A stretch of DNA of 10,616 nt from Sulfuricella sp. Lineage in GTDB: Bacteria > Pseudomonadota > Gammaproteobacteria > Burkholderiales > Sulfuricellaceae. Under the pieces are notes generated by a model that saw only the letters and a list, made by a program, of their open reading frames with translations, was not told where the DNA came from and did no database searches. Below are positions 1 through 6,294 of the stretch, piece by piece. Numbering within the stretch: position 1 is the first letter of the stretch; each line of letters begins with the position of its first letter. The position numbers were made by a program, and so were the translations under genes. The stretch lies in assembly GCA_019911785.1 (NCBI GenBank), contig JAIOJM010000089.1, positions 1 to 10,616 on the forward strand, written 5' to 3'.

Positions 1-146
1 TAGCCCCGGCTCTTGTTGCAGCCGGCCTGGACCCCGCTGCTTACTTTAGCGGCACCGCCGGCGGCGAGACGGGGCCCTCGTCCTTCTCGGGTTCGCCCTC
101 ATCGACCGCGGGTGGCGGAGGCGGTCGGTCCGCCAGCCCCAGCTAA
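1..146 (+). CDS. 3' end of an unidentified gene with a Gly/Ser-rich C-terminal tail (partial)
   Basis: A frame open from the window edge (codons in phase with position 3) runs to TAA at 144-146. The visible 48 residues begin APALVAAGLDPAAYFSG and continue into a low-complexity tail rich in Gly, Ser, Thr and Pro, ending GGGGGRSASPS. The stop lies 23 bases before a strong intrinsic terminator, which is why I prefer this frame to the overlapping frame at 13-219 that would run through the hairpin. The stretch is visibly more GC-rich than the genes downstream. Ser-rich disordered tails occur on secreted or glycosylated proteins, including some pilins, but nothing here identifies the family. Function unknown. 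Confidence 0.5.
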   Translation, partial: APALVAAGLDPAAYFSGTAGGETGPSSFSGSPSSTAGGGGGRSASPS

Positions 147-169
147 CATCAGCCTGTCCCAAGTTTCGC

Positions 170-197
170 AAATGGCAGCAATATGCTGCCATTTTTT
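170..197 (+). terminator. Rho-independent terminator of the upstream gene
   Basis: A perfect 11-bp inverted repeat (170-180 with 184-194, core ATGGCAGCA/TGCTGCCAT) with a 3-base ATA loop runs straight into a T tract (192-197). This is the textbook intrinsic terminator layout and closes the gene ending at 146. It finishes only about 19 bases before the next start codon, so it also lies in the leader of any read-through transcript into the O-antigen ligase family gene. Confidence 0.85.
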
Positions 198-215
198 GTG
201 TGTGAAACGAGCGCC

Positions 216-1679
216 ATGATGACGAGCGATTCAACCGGACTTATTGATGATAACCTGCCGCAAGTGCGCGACGGCTGGATCTATTATGGCCTGCTTGCCT
301 TGTTGGTGTGGGCGCCATTGCCACTCGCCAGCAACCGCACTTGGGGTATCGGCATTCTCGCAATCTGGATGCTGGTGTTGCTCTCAGGCGCGGCGCTTGC
401 CTGGAGGCGCCATGCCGGGGCGGCATTCTCGCGGTTAAGGGAGTTCCGCTGGCCGCTCATATTGCTTGGCGGTTTCGTGCTGCTCACCTTTCTGCAAACC
501 CTGCCTCTCCCTGCCAACATGGTCGCGCTGCTATCCCCGGAAAGCTATCGCGTGCAGGATGCCGCCGGGCTGACCGCCTCGGGGCTTCCCATGCGACTGT
601 CAATAGACGTTTTTCAGTCCCGCATTTTTGCCACCTTGAGCTTTGTCTATTTGCTGGCGTTTGCGCTTACAGCCCTCCTCACGCGCAATGCCGAGCGCCT
701 GGAGACGCTGGCACAAACACTGGTATGGAGCGGCTTGCTGCAGGCATTGATCGGTGTGCTTCTATTTTCCTTCGGGGCGCATTATCAGCTTTTTTTTACC
801 GAACTGGTTCACGGCAAGGTGATCGGGACTTTTGTTAACCAAAATCACTTTGCCGGTTACATGGAGATGTGCCTTGCTGTCGGCATCGGTTTGATGCTGG
901 CCCGGCTGGGCAACAGCAAACCCGGTCAGGGCGGCTGGCGGCAACGGCTGGTTTCGGCACTCGGTTTTCTCATCAGCGCCAAGATGCGGCTTCGCCTGAT
1001 GCTGATTGTAATGGTGATTGCTCTGGTACTCACACGCTCGCGCATGGGCAATACCGCCTTCTTTGCTTCCATGCTCGTCGTCGGCCTCGTCGCCATTGCG
1101 CTTTCCCGGCGCGGCGCGCCCGCCACCGTGTGGCTTATCGTCAGCCTGGTGATCATCGACGTTTTCATCATCGGCACCTGGGTCGGCCTGGAGAAAGTCA
1201 TGCACCGTATCCAGGAAACCACCGTTGTTACCGAGCAAGGTCGAAGTGAGGATTCGCTGGAGCAGCGAATCGAACCGGCGGTTTATGCTATCGAGCTGGT
1301 GCGGGATTTTCCTGTTTTCGGCAGTGGCGGCGGCAGTTTCTACAATGCCTTTGCGCGTTACCGCCCGCCGGAAATCACCGCCTATTTTGACCACGCTCAT
1401 AACGATTACGTCGAAATTGCCAGCGATACCGGATTGCTCGGATTTTCCCTGCTGGGCGGGGTGGTTCTGCTGGTTATGGGCCGCGCCCTATGGGTGCTCT
1501 ACCGACGACATTCCAGCCTGCCGCGCGGCATGGCCTTTGCAGGACTAATGGCCATTGTCGCCCTGGGCATCCATAGTACAGTCGATTTCAACCTGCAAAT
1601 TCCCGCCAACGCGCTAACGTTTACCGTTATTCTTGCGCTGGCATGGTCTGGTGCAGTGTTGCCTTCCCGACAAAAATAG
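216..1679 (+). CDS. O-antigen ligase/polymerase family membrane protein (Wzy/WaaL-like)
   Basis: This is an inner-membrane protein of about 487 residues with roughly 12 predicted hydrophobic spans and one larger periplasmic loop after the ninth. It resembles the Wzy_C (O-antigen ligase, PF04932) family. Recognisable family features are GTFVNQNHFAGY in the middle, LTRSRMGN before the C-terminal half, HAHNDYVE near residue 393 in the periplasmic loop, and HSTVDFNLQIP near residue 453. Members polymerise undecaprenyl-linked repeat units or transfer glycans to an acceptor; next to Wza/Wzc-type genes the EPS polymerase role is likelier. The frame also has an ATG at 183, but that codon lies inside the terminator stem, so ATG 216 (or 219) is preferred; neither has a strong Shine-Dalgarno sequence. 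Polymerase versus ligase cannot be settled from sequence. No Wzy_C_2 domain typical of PglL was recognised. Confidence 0.85.
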   Translation: MMTSDSTGLIDDNLPQVRDGWIYYGLLALLVWAPLPLASNRTWGIGILAIWMLVLLSGAALAWRRHAGAAFSRLREFRWPLILLGGFVLLTFLQTLPLPANMVALLSPESYRVQDAAGLTASGLPMRLSIDVFQSRIFATLSFVYLLAFALTALLTRNAERLETLAQTLVWSGLLQALIGVLLFSFGAHYQLFFTELVHGKVIGTFVNQNHFAGYMEMCLAVGIGLMLARLGNSKPGQGGWRQRLVSALGFLISAKMRLRLMLIVMVIALVLTRSRMGNTAFFASMLVVGLVAIALSRRGAPATVWLIVSLVIIDVFIIGTWVGLEKVMHRIQETTVVTEQGRSEDSLEQRIEPAVYAIELVRDFPVFGSGGGSFYNAFARYRPPEITAYFDHAHNDYVEIASDTGLLGFSLLGGVVLLVMGRALWVLYRRHSSLPRGMAFAGLMAIVALGIHSTVDFNLQIPANALTFTVILALAWSGAVLPSRQK

Positions 1680-1711
1680 AGGATACAAAAATTGGGGAAT
1701 CCATTATAGTC

Positions 1712-1804
1712 CTGCTAGTAGATAGTCACGTTGAATTTGCGTGATGTAGGAGCGACCTCCGGTCGCGAACCACCGAATTCGCGACCTGGAGGTCGCTCCT
1801 ACAT
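1712..1804. repeat. REPIN-like inverted REP doublet, copy A, with upstream extension
   Basis: Two REP units face each other at 1744-1804. Each begins TGTAGGAGCG and contains its own small hairpin (GCGACC-TCC-GGTCGC on the left, GCGACC-TGGA-GGTCGC on the right). The arms (25 bp, one bulged T near 1788) pair around an 8-base loop at 1770-1777. The GTAG foot followed by a hairpin is typical of REP sequences mobilised by RAYT transposases. Upstream, CTGCTAG (1712-1718) and AGTCACGTTGAAT (1724-1736) recur in front of copy C. No T tract follows, so it is not a classic terminator, though the structure could stall polymerase or protect mRNA ends. Confidence 0.85.
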
Positions 1805-1815
1805 ACTTGGGTTTA

Positions 1816-1836
1816 TTCAGCTGAAGCCCAACCTAT
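1816..1836 (-). repeat. Degenerate single REP-like element of a second family
   Basis: The minus strand reads ATAGGTTGGGCTTCAGC, matching the better-preserved unit at 8551-8571 (GTAGGTCGGGCTTCAGCC). The expected foot plus GGGCTTCAGCC hairpin has decayed here on one side. It lies just downstream of REP doublet copy A. Confidence 0.5.
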
Positions 1837-1889
1837 ATCCGGAAAATTCAGCATGACGCCAACCAAAGATTAAAGACTGAGAGACTTCA

Positions 1890-1955
1890 ATGGTGACAGG
1901 TAAAGTAGCCATGGATAGCAGTGATGAGCGCCGGGGCGCCGGGGGTGTTGTGTGA
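1890..1955 (+). CDS. Possible 21-residue leader ORF overlapping the LapD-like start
   Basis: ATG at 1890 opens a 21-codon frame (MVTGKVAMDSSDERRGAGGVV) ending in TGA at 1953-1955. Its last bases overlap the GTG start of the LapD-like gene as GTGA, the classic overlap for translational coupling. A weak purine run (GAGAGA, 1879-1884) sits at a reasonable distance upstream, and a second in-frame ATG lies at 1911. There is no recognisable homology, and a short ORF like this can arise by chance, so I list it as a candidate leader peptide only. Confidence 0.25.
   Translation: MVTGKVAMDSSDERRGAGGVV
1928..1947 (+). promoter_or_regulatory. GC hairpin and wobble-paired ribosome binding site before the LapD-like gene
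   Basis: GCGCC-GG-GGCGC (1928-1939) is a short perfect inverted repeat. It is directly followed by GGGGGTG (1941-1947), which can pair with the 16S anti-Shine-Dalgarno through one G-U wobble and is spaced 4 bases from the GTG start at 1952. This supports the GTG start; an in-frame stop at 1925-1927 excludes a longer protein. Whether the hairpin tunes translation is unknown. Confidence 0.45.
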
Positions 1956-3898
1956 CGTTGCGCCGCCAGTTGTTTGCCGGATTGTCTGTTATCTTCCTGC
2001 TGGTTTTTTTAAGCTTGCTGGTTATTACAGTCCACTCCACTCGCACCTATCTCCAGCAGCAACTCGCATCCCATGCACAGGATGCCGCCACTGCGCTTTC
2101 CCACCCACTGTCACAGTCCCTGGCCAGGAATGAGCTCACGCTGGCAGAAACGCAAATAGCAACGATGTTCGATCGCGGCTATTTCAAACAGGTCATCGTT
2201 CTTTCCTCAAGCGGCACCCAACTTCTGGCAAAGGAACTTCCACCGCGCATCGAAAAAGTCCCGCTCTGGTTCTCAACCCTGTTCCCCCTCGAAACCCAAG
2301 CCGGCGAAGCCTTTCTTGCTTCAGGCTGGAAACAGCTTGGAAAAGTGGTAATAACCAGCCAGCCGACCATTGCTTACCAGTATCTGTGGCGTACTACGAC
2401 AGAAATGTTCTGGTGGATTTTTGGTCTCTACCTTCTTTCCTTGCTCGCCACCCACATCCTGCTGCGCATCATTCTGGAACCCCTGCTGCACATCGAGAAT
2501 GCCGCGCTGGCCATTCGCAAAAAGCGTTTCGAGCAAATTGCGCAAATCCCGAAGGCGCGGGAGCTTCAACGTGTTGTCGTTGCAATGAATGACATGTCGG
2601 GGCGTATTTCGGAAATGCTCGATGCTGAAGTGTCGCGCGCAGAGGGATTCCGTCGCGAAGCCTACGAAGACACCCTCACCCGGCTGGAAAACCGCCGCAG
2701 TTTTGACCTGAGGCTGACGCAAATTCTGGAAGGTGGGGAGCCGTTCACCAGCGGCATGGCGTTGATTCTGGAGATAAACGGCCTCAAGGAACTAAACACC
2801 GAGCAGGGTTACCGCCAGGGCGATACATTGCTGGCCGGGTTGGCCCAGTCCGCGCGCGAAGTCATGGGGGACCGTTCGATCATCCTGGCGCGCATCGGGG
2901 GGACCGCTTTTGCCTTCGTTTGCCTGGACATTTCAGCTTCGGAAGGCGAGACGTTGGCCAACTCGCTGAAAATGCGCCTGGGTAACGATATCGCACGCAG
3001 CGAGGCATGCACGCATGTTTCGTTCAACTTCGGGGTAGCCCACTTCCGATATGGAAATACACGTGCCCAGATTCTGGCACGCACCGACCTGGCCCTGGAA
3101 GGTGCCCGTCAGTCCGGTCCCAACACCATGCAAATTGTCGGTGACGATGGTCATGATGCCAGTTCGATGGGGTCATTCGGCTGGCGCATGATGCTCCAGA
3201 AGGCACTGGCTGAAGGCCGTTGGGTACTGTTAGCGCAACGTGTCGTCGCCCTGGCCGACCAATCCGTGCTGCACCACGAGGTAATGTCACGCCTGATCGA
3301 TTCACAAGGCAATCTAGCCCCGGCATCGTACTTCCTGCCCATGGCGGTCCGCCACAATTTCATGGTAGAAGTAGACCGTGCCCTGATCAACCTCACCCTG
3401 AACCTGTTCGAACACCCGCAAGGCCAGGTTCAACGGGTGGCGGTCAATATCTCCGCACAGTGCGTCAAGGATGACGATTTTGTAAGATGGCTTGACGAAA
3501 AGCTGAAAGAGCTTGGCTCACGCGCAAGCCAGCTGATGTTCGAAATGAGCGAGTTTGGCTGCTCACGCGACATGGCGGCGACGCGCCGCTTTGTCACCAT
3601 GCTGCGTGGGCGTGGCGTGGCCTTCGGCATTGACCATTTCGGACTATCCCCGCAATCGCTCAACACCCTGCGCCAATTGCCCCCGGATTATCTCAAACTG
3701 GACGGCGGACTGGTGCGCGAGTTACTGCACAACGAAGACAGCCGCCTGATGTTCAAATCCATCATGCATCTGGCACACTCGCTGAAGGTGCCGGTTATTG
3801 CGGAGTGCGTCGAATCTGAGGAGCAGATTCCCCTGCTGCGGGAAAATCAGGTTGAAGGCGTCCAAGGTTATCACATCGGCATGCCGGAGCCGATATAA
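1952..3898 (+). CDS. lapD: LapD-like c-di-GMP receptor with degenerate GGDEF and EAL domains
   Basis: This 648-residue inner-membrane signalling protein has the LapD layout. Order: membrane helix (about 8-27), periplasmic LapD/MoxY-type sensor domain (about 30-148) with W126 in the LASGWKQLGKV region, second membrane helix (about 150-172), HAMP linker, GGDEF domain (about 230-395) and EAL domain (about 410-648). Both enzyme sites look dead. GGDEF is GGTAF (316-320), EAL is EVM (443-445), and the DDFG metal motif is DHFG (561-564). N499, E531/E534 and AECVE (617-621) remain, consistent with a domain that binds c-di-GMP without cleaving it. In Pseudomonas, LapD bound to c-di-GMP sequesters the periplasmic protease LapG and so retains the LapA adhesin. 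A LapG homologue begins about 6 kb downstream. GTG start with a nearby ribosome site; probably its own transcription unit, since REP-bearing gaps flank it. Confidence 0.88.
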   Translation: MTLRRQLFAGLSVIFLLVFLSLLVITVHSTRTYLQQQLASHAQDAATALSHPLSQSLARNELTLAETQIATMFDRGYFKQVIVLSSSGTQLLAKELPPRIEKVPLWFSTLFPLETQAGEAFLASGWKQLGKVVITSQPTIAYQYLWRTTTEMFWWIFGLYLLSLLATHILLRIILEPLLHIENAALAIRKKRFEQIAQIPKARELQRVVVAMNDMSGRISEMLDAEVSRAEGFRREAYEDTLTRLENRRSFDLRLTQILEGGEPFTSGMALILEINGLKELNTEQGYRQGDTLLAGLAQSAREVMGDRSIILARIGGTAFAFVCLDISASEGETLANSLKMRLGNDIARSEACTHVSFNFGVAHFRYGNTRAQILARTDLALEGARQSGPNTMQIVGDDGHDASSMGSFGWRMMLQKALAEGRWVLLAQRVVALADQSVLHHEVMSRLIDSQGNLAPASYFLPMAVRHNFMVEVDRALINLTLNLFEHPQGQVQRVAVNISAQCVKDDDFVRWLDEKLKELGSRASQLMFEMSEFGCSRDMAATRRFVTMLRGRGVAFGIDHFGLSPQSLNTLRQLPPDYLKLDGGLVRELLHNEDSRLMFKSIMHLAHSLKVPVIAECVESEEQIPLLRENQVEGVQGYHIGMPEPI

Positions 3899-4007
3899 CC
3901 TCATTACTGACCATTCTATGTTTATGTAATTTATGATAAAATTCTGGCCATGTGCTTATTTATTCGGCTGAAATCCATCCAGGATTGTCCATTTGAATGC
4001 TCGTTCA

Positions 4008-4070
4008 TGTAGGAGCGCCGCCCCCGGCGCGAATGCGGACGTAAATCGCGGCGAGGGCGCCGCTCCTACA
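4008..4070. repeat. REPIN-like inverted REP doublet, copy B (divergent core)
   Basis: Two facing units share the foot TGTAGGAGCG and the CGCGA end with copies A and C, but their hairpin cores differ (GCGCCG-CCCC-CGGCGC on the left, GCGGCG-AGGG-CGCCGC on the right). Each half still folds on itself, and the halves pair with a few mismatches. TTGAAT (3993-3998) lies 9 bases upstream, as TTGAAT does 8 bases before copies A and C. Compensated core changes with conserved ends are expected for a structural repeat. It lies between the LapD-like gene and the barrel gene. Confidence 0.8.
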
Positions 4071-4147
4071 GCGGTGTTTTGGCTCTAAATGGATAATCTA
4101 GGCTCATGTCAGCTGGTGTTTTTAAATCTTGAAGATGTGCGCCGAAA

Positions 4148-5497
4148 GTGAAAAAATCAGCATTCCCAGGCCAACTAGCCCTGCTTTTGACTGCCGCTCT
4201 TGCACAGGCAGCATGGGCAGAAAGCGGGGATGCCCCCACCCAACAAACCCCTGCGCAGACTGAAACAGCCAGCCCTTCTGCCGAAACAGGTGCGGCTAAC
4301 GGCGGCAAATGGTTTGATGCCACGACCAGTGCCGGCCAGCAGGCATTCACACCCAACTACGAGCAAGGCGGCGGTGGGCTGAAGACAGCCCCGGCAAGAG
4401 GGACTCCGATCAGAACAAGCAGCGGCATCTTCATTTACCCGGGTGTCAAGGTCGGCCTTGGATACAATGACAATATCCTGGGCACCCCTACAGACCCCGC
4501 TTCTTCCTCGCTTGTTACCCTGCAACCAGGAGTGGTGGGCGAAATGAAAACCCATGGCGACCGTTATACCGCCAGCTATGCCGGAAACTACACGGAATAC
4601 GCCGGCAGCTCCAGTGACCATTTCAACCACCATACGCTCATGCTCGCCGGAGACAATATTTTTACCAGCCGTGCCAGGCTGAGCTGGGATGCCGGCTACA
4701 ATATAGGAACCGACCCCCGCGGCTCCACTGACCGCGCCATCTCCACCGAACCGGATCGCTGGCATTCACCCATGGCAAGCGCACTGTTCGCTTATGGCGC
4801 AGCGGGCGCCACCGGTCGTGTTGAACTGGAAGCCTCCGTGCAAAACAAGCGCTACGATAACAACCGGGCCAGCACCGAATCTGCCGATGTGAACCTGAGC
4901 AGCGTTTCCGGCCGTTTCTTTTACCGCGTAGCGCCCAAGACCTCGATGCTATTCGAGTTACGTGACAGCAAGGCCGACTATCAACTCGCCACATCCCTTC
5001 TGGACAACACTGAACGCCGCTATTATGTGGGCGCAACCTGGGAAGCTACGGCGGCAACCACGGGCATCATCAAGGTTGGACGGCTGACAAAAGATTTTAA
5101 CGATACGGGAAGCGCAGGCTTTACGGGTTCCAGCTGGGAAGGGACGGTACGCTGGAAACCTCTTACCTACTCGGCTTTTGACCTGGTCACCTCAAAATCC
5201 ACATCCGATTCGACCGGCTTCGGAAATTACCTGGTCAACCAGAATGTTTCCGTTGCCTGGAACCACAACTGGAACAGCTACCTTGCCTCTCGCGTGACGG
5301 CGGGCGTGCTTAAATCCGATTTCGCGGGTACCGACCGGAATGACAATACCCGGAATTATGGCCTGGGATTAACCTATAACATGCGACGCTGGCTGCGCGT
5401 GGGCGTGGAATGGGCCGGCACCCAGCGGAATTCATCCCTGCCGCTGTATGATTTCACCCGCAACGTCGCCATGCTGACATTGGAAGGTACGCTCTAA
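4148..5497 (+). CDS. Outer-membrane beta-barrel protein of an EPS export system (BBP2/EpsL-like)
   Basis: The 449-residue product starts with a clear signal peptide (MKKSAFPGQLALLLTAALA, predicted cleavage after AWA at about residue 24). An Ala/Thr/Glu/Gly-rich stretch follows to about residue 85. The rest is alternating polar/hydrophobic strands rich in Tyr, Trp, Asn and Ser, typical of a beta-barrel. The motif GIFIYPGVKVGLGYNDNIL resembles the opening of the BBP2-type barrels found in EPS operons (EpsL of Methylobacillus is a comparable case). It probably forms the outer-membrane pore through which the polymer leaves, with the OPX protein encoded next. The GTG start is fixed by an in-frame stop at 4130-4132; the ribosome site is weak. 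The C-terminus (LTLEGTL) lacks the usual terminal Phe of many barrels. Confidence 0.75.
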   Translation: MKKSAFPGQLALLLTAALAQAAWAESGDAPTQQTPAQTETASPSAETGAANGGKWFDATTSAGQQAFTPNYEQGGGGLKTAPARGTPIRTSSGIFIYPGVKVGLGYNDNILGTPTDPASSSLVTLQPGVVGEMKTHGDRYTASYAGNYTEYAGSSSDHFNHHTLMLAGDNIFTSRARLSWDAGYNIGTDPRGSTDRAISTEPDRWHSPMASALFAYGAAGATGRVELEASVQNKRYDNNRASTESADVNLSSVSGRFFYRVAPKTSMLFELRDSKADYQLATSLLDNTERRYYVGATWEATAATTGIIKVGRLTKDFNDTGSAGFTGSSWEGTVRWKPLTYSAFDLVTSKSTSDSTGFGNYLVNQNVSVAWNHNWNSYLASRVTAGVLKSDFAGTDRNDNTRNYGLGLTYNMRRWLRVGVEWAGTQRNSSLPLYDFTRNVAMLTLEGTL

Positions 5498-5583
5498 TCG
5501 GGTAGACTTGTGGTCTCCGCTGCCGTGGCATCTTGCCAATACCGCTGACAAATGGACGTATCTTAATCATGTGGGAGATATCC

Positions 5584-5587
5584 AGGA
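5584..5587 (+). promoter_or_regulatory. Ribosome binding site that decides the OPX start
   Basis: AGGA five bases before ATG 5593 is the best Shine-Dalgarno match in the region. In-frame upstream starts (TTG 5533, ATG 5569) have none and would place some 20 or 8 extra residues before a normal signal peptide. Confidence 0.6.
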
Positions 5588-5592
5588 TCGTT

Positions 5593-6195
5593 ATGTTTCG
5601 AGCCGTGTTGCTGCGCTGCCTGACAGGGTTTGCGCTGGCGCTCGCACCCCTGTCGGGTACAGCGCTGGCCGATGATGCCGCCGTCACTCCGGAACACATC
5701 CAGGCAGAAGAAAAACCTTCCGCCGGCGCTCTTTCCTCCTACCGGTTGGGCGCTGGAGATGTGGTTACTATCCGTGTATTCGGCGAAGAAGACCTGAGCA
5801 AGGAAAAGATCAGGCTTACGGATGCGGGCACCGTACCTTACCCGGTTCTCGGCGAGATCAGGGTGCTCGGCATGACTGTGGGCGACCTGGAGCGAATGAT
5901 TGCCAATGGACTGCGCGGTCGCTATCTGGTCAACCCCCGAGTGTCGGTGCAAATAGATGAATATCGTCCCTTTTACATCAACGGCATGGTGGACAAACCT
6001 GGCGGCTATCCTTTTCAGCCAGGTCTGACCATACGCAAGGCAGCTTCACTGGCCGGCGGGTTCAAGGAGCGTGCATCGCTCAACAAGATATTTATCATAC
6101 GCGAACACGACCCTGACCAACGTCCGCAAAAGGTCGACCTGAACACGCCGGTATATCCGGGCGACATTATTACTGTCGAAGAAAGTTTTTTTTGA
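5593..6195 (+). CDS. Short outer-membrane polysaccharide export (OPX) protein, EpsE/Wza family
   Basis: The product has 200 residues: a signal peptide (MFRAVLLRCLTGFALALAPLSGTALA, cleavage before DDA), a polysaccharide export domain beginning YRLGAGDVVTIRVFGEEDLS at residue 50 and running to about 125, then one SLBB domain (about 127-185) starting FYINGMVDKPGGYPF. OPX proteins form a periplasmic ring that guides the polymer from the Wzc-type copolymerase to the outer membrane. Unlike E. coli Wza (about 380 residues, lipoprotein, several D domains and a C-terminal outer-membrane helix), this protein has no lipobox Cys at the cleavage site, a single SLBB domain, and ends at EESFF with no amphipathic helix. 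It therefore should not span the outer membrane itself, which fits the barrel gene directly upstream. The gene ends in an 8-T run (6186-6193). Confidence 0.88.
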   Translation: MFRAVLLRCLTGFALALAPLSGTALADDAAVTPEHIQAEEKPSAGALSSYRLGAGDVVTIRVFGEEDLSKEKIRLTDAGTVPYPVLGEIRVLGMTVGDLERMIANGLRGRYLVNPRVSVQIDEYRPFYINGMVDKPGGYPFQPGLTIRKAASLAGGFKERASLNKIFIIREHDPDQRPQKVDLNTPVYPGDIITVEESFF

Positions 6196-6235
6196 TCTAT
6201 CATCGGATGACTGTGACCACATCCTGCCTTTTTTC

Positions 6236-6265
6236 CACCGTACCTTGTTTACGGTGTTTACGGTT
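6236..6265 (+). promoter_or_regulatory. Inverted and tandem repeat between the OPX and Wzc-like genes
   Basis: CACCGTA (6236-6242) pairs perfectly with TACGGTG (6250-6256) across a 7-base loop. The right arm belongs to a tandem pair, TTTACGGTG/TTTACGGTT (6248-6265), starting 47 bases before ATG 6295. It could be an operator, a processing site or a weak attenuator. No consensus promoter or known operator was recognised. Confidence 0.3.
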
Positions 6266-6294
6266 CGCACAGACACAATCCCGAGTTGCGCCAG

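Noticed and set aside
13..219. 68-codon plus-strand frame at the left edge
   Set aside because: It runs through the intrinsic terminator and into the next gene's leader; the frame ending at 146 fits the terminator position better.
762..1400. 212-codon minus-strand frame
   Set aside because: It lies entirely opposite the O-antigen ligase family gene and its His/Asp-rich composition is that of an antisense shadow.
3900..4147. Sigma-54 or sigma-70 promoter before the barrel gene
   Set aside because: GG/GC pairs and a GATAAT (4092-4097) are present but not at the required spacing to a partner element, so no promoter is called.
4280..4310. Ala-Ala motif in the N-terminal linker of the barrel protein as a LapG cleavage site
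   Set aside because: GAAN only loosely resembles the known TAAG/PAAG-type sites, and Ala-rich linkers yield such pairs by chance.
6186..6193. Run of eight T as a terminator or frameshift site
   Set aside because: It encodes the Phe-Phe end of the OPX protein, no stable hairpin precedes it, and no useful alternative frame follows.
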